A stretch of 64,000 nt of DNA. Origin: Fructilactobacillus ixorae. Its GTDB lineage: Bacteria > Bacillota > Bacilli > Lactobacillales > Lactobacillaceae. The position numbers and the translations under genes were made by a program. The stretch lies in NCBI RefSeq assembly GCF_024029915.1, contig NZ_CP097478.1:310001-374000 (forward strand), given 5' to 3'. Positions 62,456-64,000 of this stretch are shown here, piece by piece. Each line of letters begins with the position of its first letter. The first letter of the stretch is position 1. The notes beneath the pieces were generated by a model. That model saw nothing but the letters and a program-made list of their open reading frames with translations. It ran no database searches and had not been told where the DNA came from.

Positions 62456-62483
62456 TTCACAAACTTTTAGTTTGTGGTAGAAT
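62456..62483 (+). promoter_or_regulatory. rex promoter with an inverted repeat
   Basis: TTCACA at 62456-62461 and TAGAAT at 62478-62483, 16-base spacer. CACAAAC-TTTTA-GTTTGTG (62458-62476) fills the space between the boxes. It is not a standard Rex site (TTGTGA-N6-TCACAA), so autoregulation is only a guess. Confidence 0.5.
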
Positions 62484-62527
62484 GGTAAAAGTGAAGGTAC
62501 GACTAATTTTAAGGAGGAAACTAGCTA

Positions 62528-63172
62528 ATGGCAGAAGTGAAAATTCCCCGTGCAACTGCAAAGCGCCTGCCGCTCTATTATCGCTATTTAAACATTTTAC
62601 ATGACGGGGGCAAAACACGGGTCTCATCGACTGAACTAGCTGATGCCATTCACGTGGATTCAGCGACCATTCGTCGGGATTTTTCCTACTTTGGGGCCCT
62701 TGGGAAACGAGGTTACGGGTATGACGTTGACAACCTATTAGAGTTTTTCAAGAACATCCTCCACCAAGACCGGCTGACCAACGTAGCTCTAGTGGGAGTC
62801 GGGAATCTTGGTCACGCCCTGTTGAACTTTAATTTCCATCAGGATAGCAACATTCGGATTTCCGCGGCGTTCGATGTGAATCCAAAGAACGTAAATACGA
62901 TTCAGGGGGGTGTACCCATTTACCCGATGGATCAAATGATTAACCAGCTCCGGGATCAACAAATCAGTGTGGCGATTCTAACCGTTCCGGCGAAGGTGGC
63001 CCAAGACGTTGCTGATCAAGTTTCGGAAGCCGGGGTAAAGGGGATTTTAAACTTTACGTCTCGGCGCTTGGATGTTCCTGATGACATTCGGGTGCACAAC
63101 GTGGATTTGACCAACGAATTGCAAACCCTCATTTACTTTATTGATCACTATGATGACACAACCGAGGAATAG
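62528..63172 (+). CDS. rex: redox-sensing transcriptional repressor Rex
   Basis: Senses the NADH/NAD ratio and represses fermentation genes when NADH is low. 214 residues: N-terminal winged helix ([25 protein letters not shown]) and C-terminal Rossmann domain ([13 protein letters not shown] near 93-105). SD AAGGAGGAAA. Located just before groESL, as in many Lactobacillales. Confidence 0.96.
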   Translation: MAEVKIPRATAKRLPLYYRYLNILHDGGKTRVSSTELADAIHVDSATIRRDFSYFGALGKRGYGYDVDNLLEFFKNILHQDRLTNVALVGVGNLGHALLNFNFHQDSNIRISAAFDVNPKNVNTIQGGVPIYPMDQMINQLRDQQISVAILTVPAKVAQDVADQVSEAGVKGILNFTSRRLDVPDDIRVHNVDLTNELQTLIYFIDHYDDTTEE

Positions 63173-63200
63173 GAGTTACTGATGCAGTAACTCTTTTTTT
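63172..63200 (+). terminator. terminator after rex
   Basis: GAGTTACT and AGTAACTC around GATGC, followed by TTTTTTT. Confidence 0.92.
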
Positions 63201-63212
63201 GAAACTAAATTC

Positions 63213-63241
63213 TTGCATTTTTATAGCAGGGGGATTATATT
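63213..63241 (+). promoter_or_regulatory. groESL promoter
   Basis: TTGCAT at 63213-63218, 17-base spacer, TATATT at 63236-63241, just before the CIRCE element. Confidence 0.8.
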
Positions 63242-63251
63242 AATAATGTAA

Positions 63252-63278
63252 TTAGCACTTGATGAGTTTGAGTGCTAA
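63252..63278 (+). promoter_or_regulatory. CIRCE operator (HrcA binding site)
   Basis: TTAGCACTT-N9-GAGTGCTAA, the CIRCE inverted repeat with one mismatch in the left arm (T for C at its last base). It lies between the promoter and groES, so HrcA represses until heat shock. Confidence 0.95.
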
Positions 63279-63304
63279 AAAGTTACTTTATTGGAGGGAT
63301 TAAG

Positions 63305-63589
63305 ATGTTACAACCAATTGGAGATCGGGTTATTATCGAAGTAGAAGATCAACCAGAAGAAACAGTGGGGGGGATTGTCCTCGCAGACAACGCGAAGGAA
63401 AAACCAACCCAAGGCAAGGTCATTGCTGTTGGAGCCGGACGGGTGCTTGACAGTGGCGAACGGGTCGCTCCAGTAGTTCAGGAAGGCGACAACGTGATGT
63501 TTGATAAATACGCCGGCACCAAGGTTAACTATGCAGGTCAAGAGTACTTGGTCATGCACGAAAATGACCTCTTAGCAATCGTAAAATAA
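63305..63589 (+). CDS. groES: co-chaperonin GroES
   Basis: A 94-residue lid protein of the GroEL chamber. It has the mobile-loop region and [22 protein letters not shown]. The ATG at 63305 follows GGAGGG by 7 bases; the longer upstream frame overlaps CIRCE and is rejected. Confidence 0.97.
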   Translation: MLQPIGDRVIIEVEDQPEETVGGIVLADNAKEKPTQGKVIAVGAGRVLDSGERVAPVVQEGDNVMFDKYAGTKVNYAGQEYLVMHENDLLAIVK

Positions 63590-63612
63590 GCGTAACAACG
63601 GAACACAAATAA

Positions 63613-64000
<388 letters not shown>

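Noticed and set aside
62458..62476. Standard Rex operator before rex
   Set aside because: The repeat is CACAAAC-N5-GTTTGTG, not TTGTGA-N6-TCACAA; kept only as an unassigned inverted repeat.

Overview
The window is a chromosome segment of a low-to-moderate GC Gram-positive bacterium in the family Lactobacillaceae. The 16S/23S sequences, the gene order (ftsH-hslO-dusB-lysS; gltX-cysS-mrnC-rlmB-yacP-sigH-rpmG-secE-nusG-rplKA-rplJL; dnaX-ybaB-recR-yaaL; tmk-darA-holB-yabA-rsmI; tsaB-rimI-tsaD; rex-groESL) and the frequent GTG/TTG starts behind strong Shine-Dalgarno (SD) sites all fit. The genus cannot be fixed from the sequence alone. Most of the window is core housekeeping DNA on the + strand. 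There is no phage, IS element, CRISPR array or plasmid module.

Layout. 0-6.4 kb: 3' part of ftsH, redox chaperone hslO, dusB, lysS, and a PnuC-type vitamin transporter. 6.4-11.8 kb: a complete rRNA operon (16S-23S-5S) with tRNA-Asn and tRNA-Thr, its promoter, and RNase III-type processing stems around both large rRNAs. 11.8-15.2 kb: glnR-glnA with a GlnR operator, and a peptide transporter. 15.3-18.7 kb: tRNA-Tyr, tRNA-Gln, a GntR regulator and the NAD salvage pair pncB-nadE. 18.7-26.4 kb: tex, sprT, tRNA-Leu, an LCP cell-wall enzyme, a divergent phosphoglycerate mutase paralogue, pepC, rpiA and a dUTPase-family gene. 26.4-36.9 kb: radA, two aminoacyl-tRNA synthetases, RNA-processing genes, a SigH/ComX-like sigma factor, secE-nusG and two ribosomal protein operons with RNA leaders.

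37-43.7 kb: mprF, then the only clearly accessory and decaying segment. It holds an internally deleted remnant of a flavin amine oxidase, a structured leader, a T-box riboswitch apparently specific for methionine, a permease gene broken by an in-frame TAG, a homocysteine methyltransferase and a 2-hydroxyacid dehydrogenase. 43.7-47.4 kb: class Ib ribonucleotide reductase (nrdHEF, minus strand) behind two NrdR-like boxes. 47.4-64 kb: rsmC-like methyltransferase, tadA, SRP RNA, dnaX/recR cluster, a MacB-like ABC transporter, tmk to rsmI, an acyl-ACP thioesterase, the t6A genes, an ABC-F ATPase, rex, and groES with the start of groEL behind a CIRCE operator.

How the genes fit together. The window has a methionine-scavenging unit (T-box, permease, MmuM) that has probably lost transport, and NAD salvage in place of de novo synthesis. 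Ribosomal protein operons appear to carry autogenous leader controls. I found no convincing undescribed multi-gene system. The most interesting observations are the two L1-type RNA motifs before rplK and rplA, the decay cluster at 39.6-41.8 kb, and several unassigned palindromic operators.
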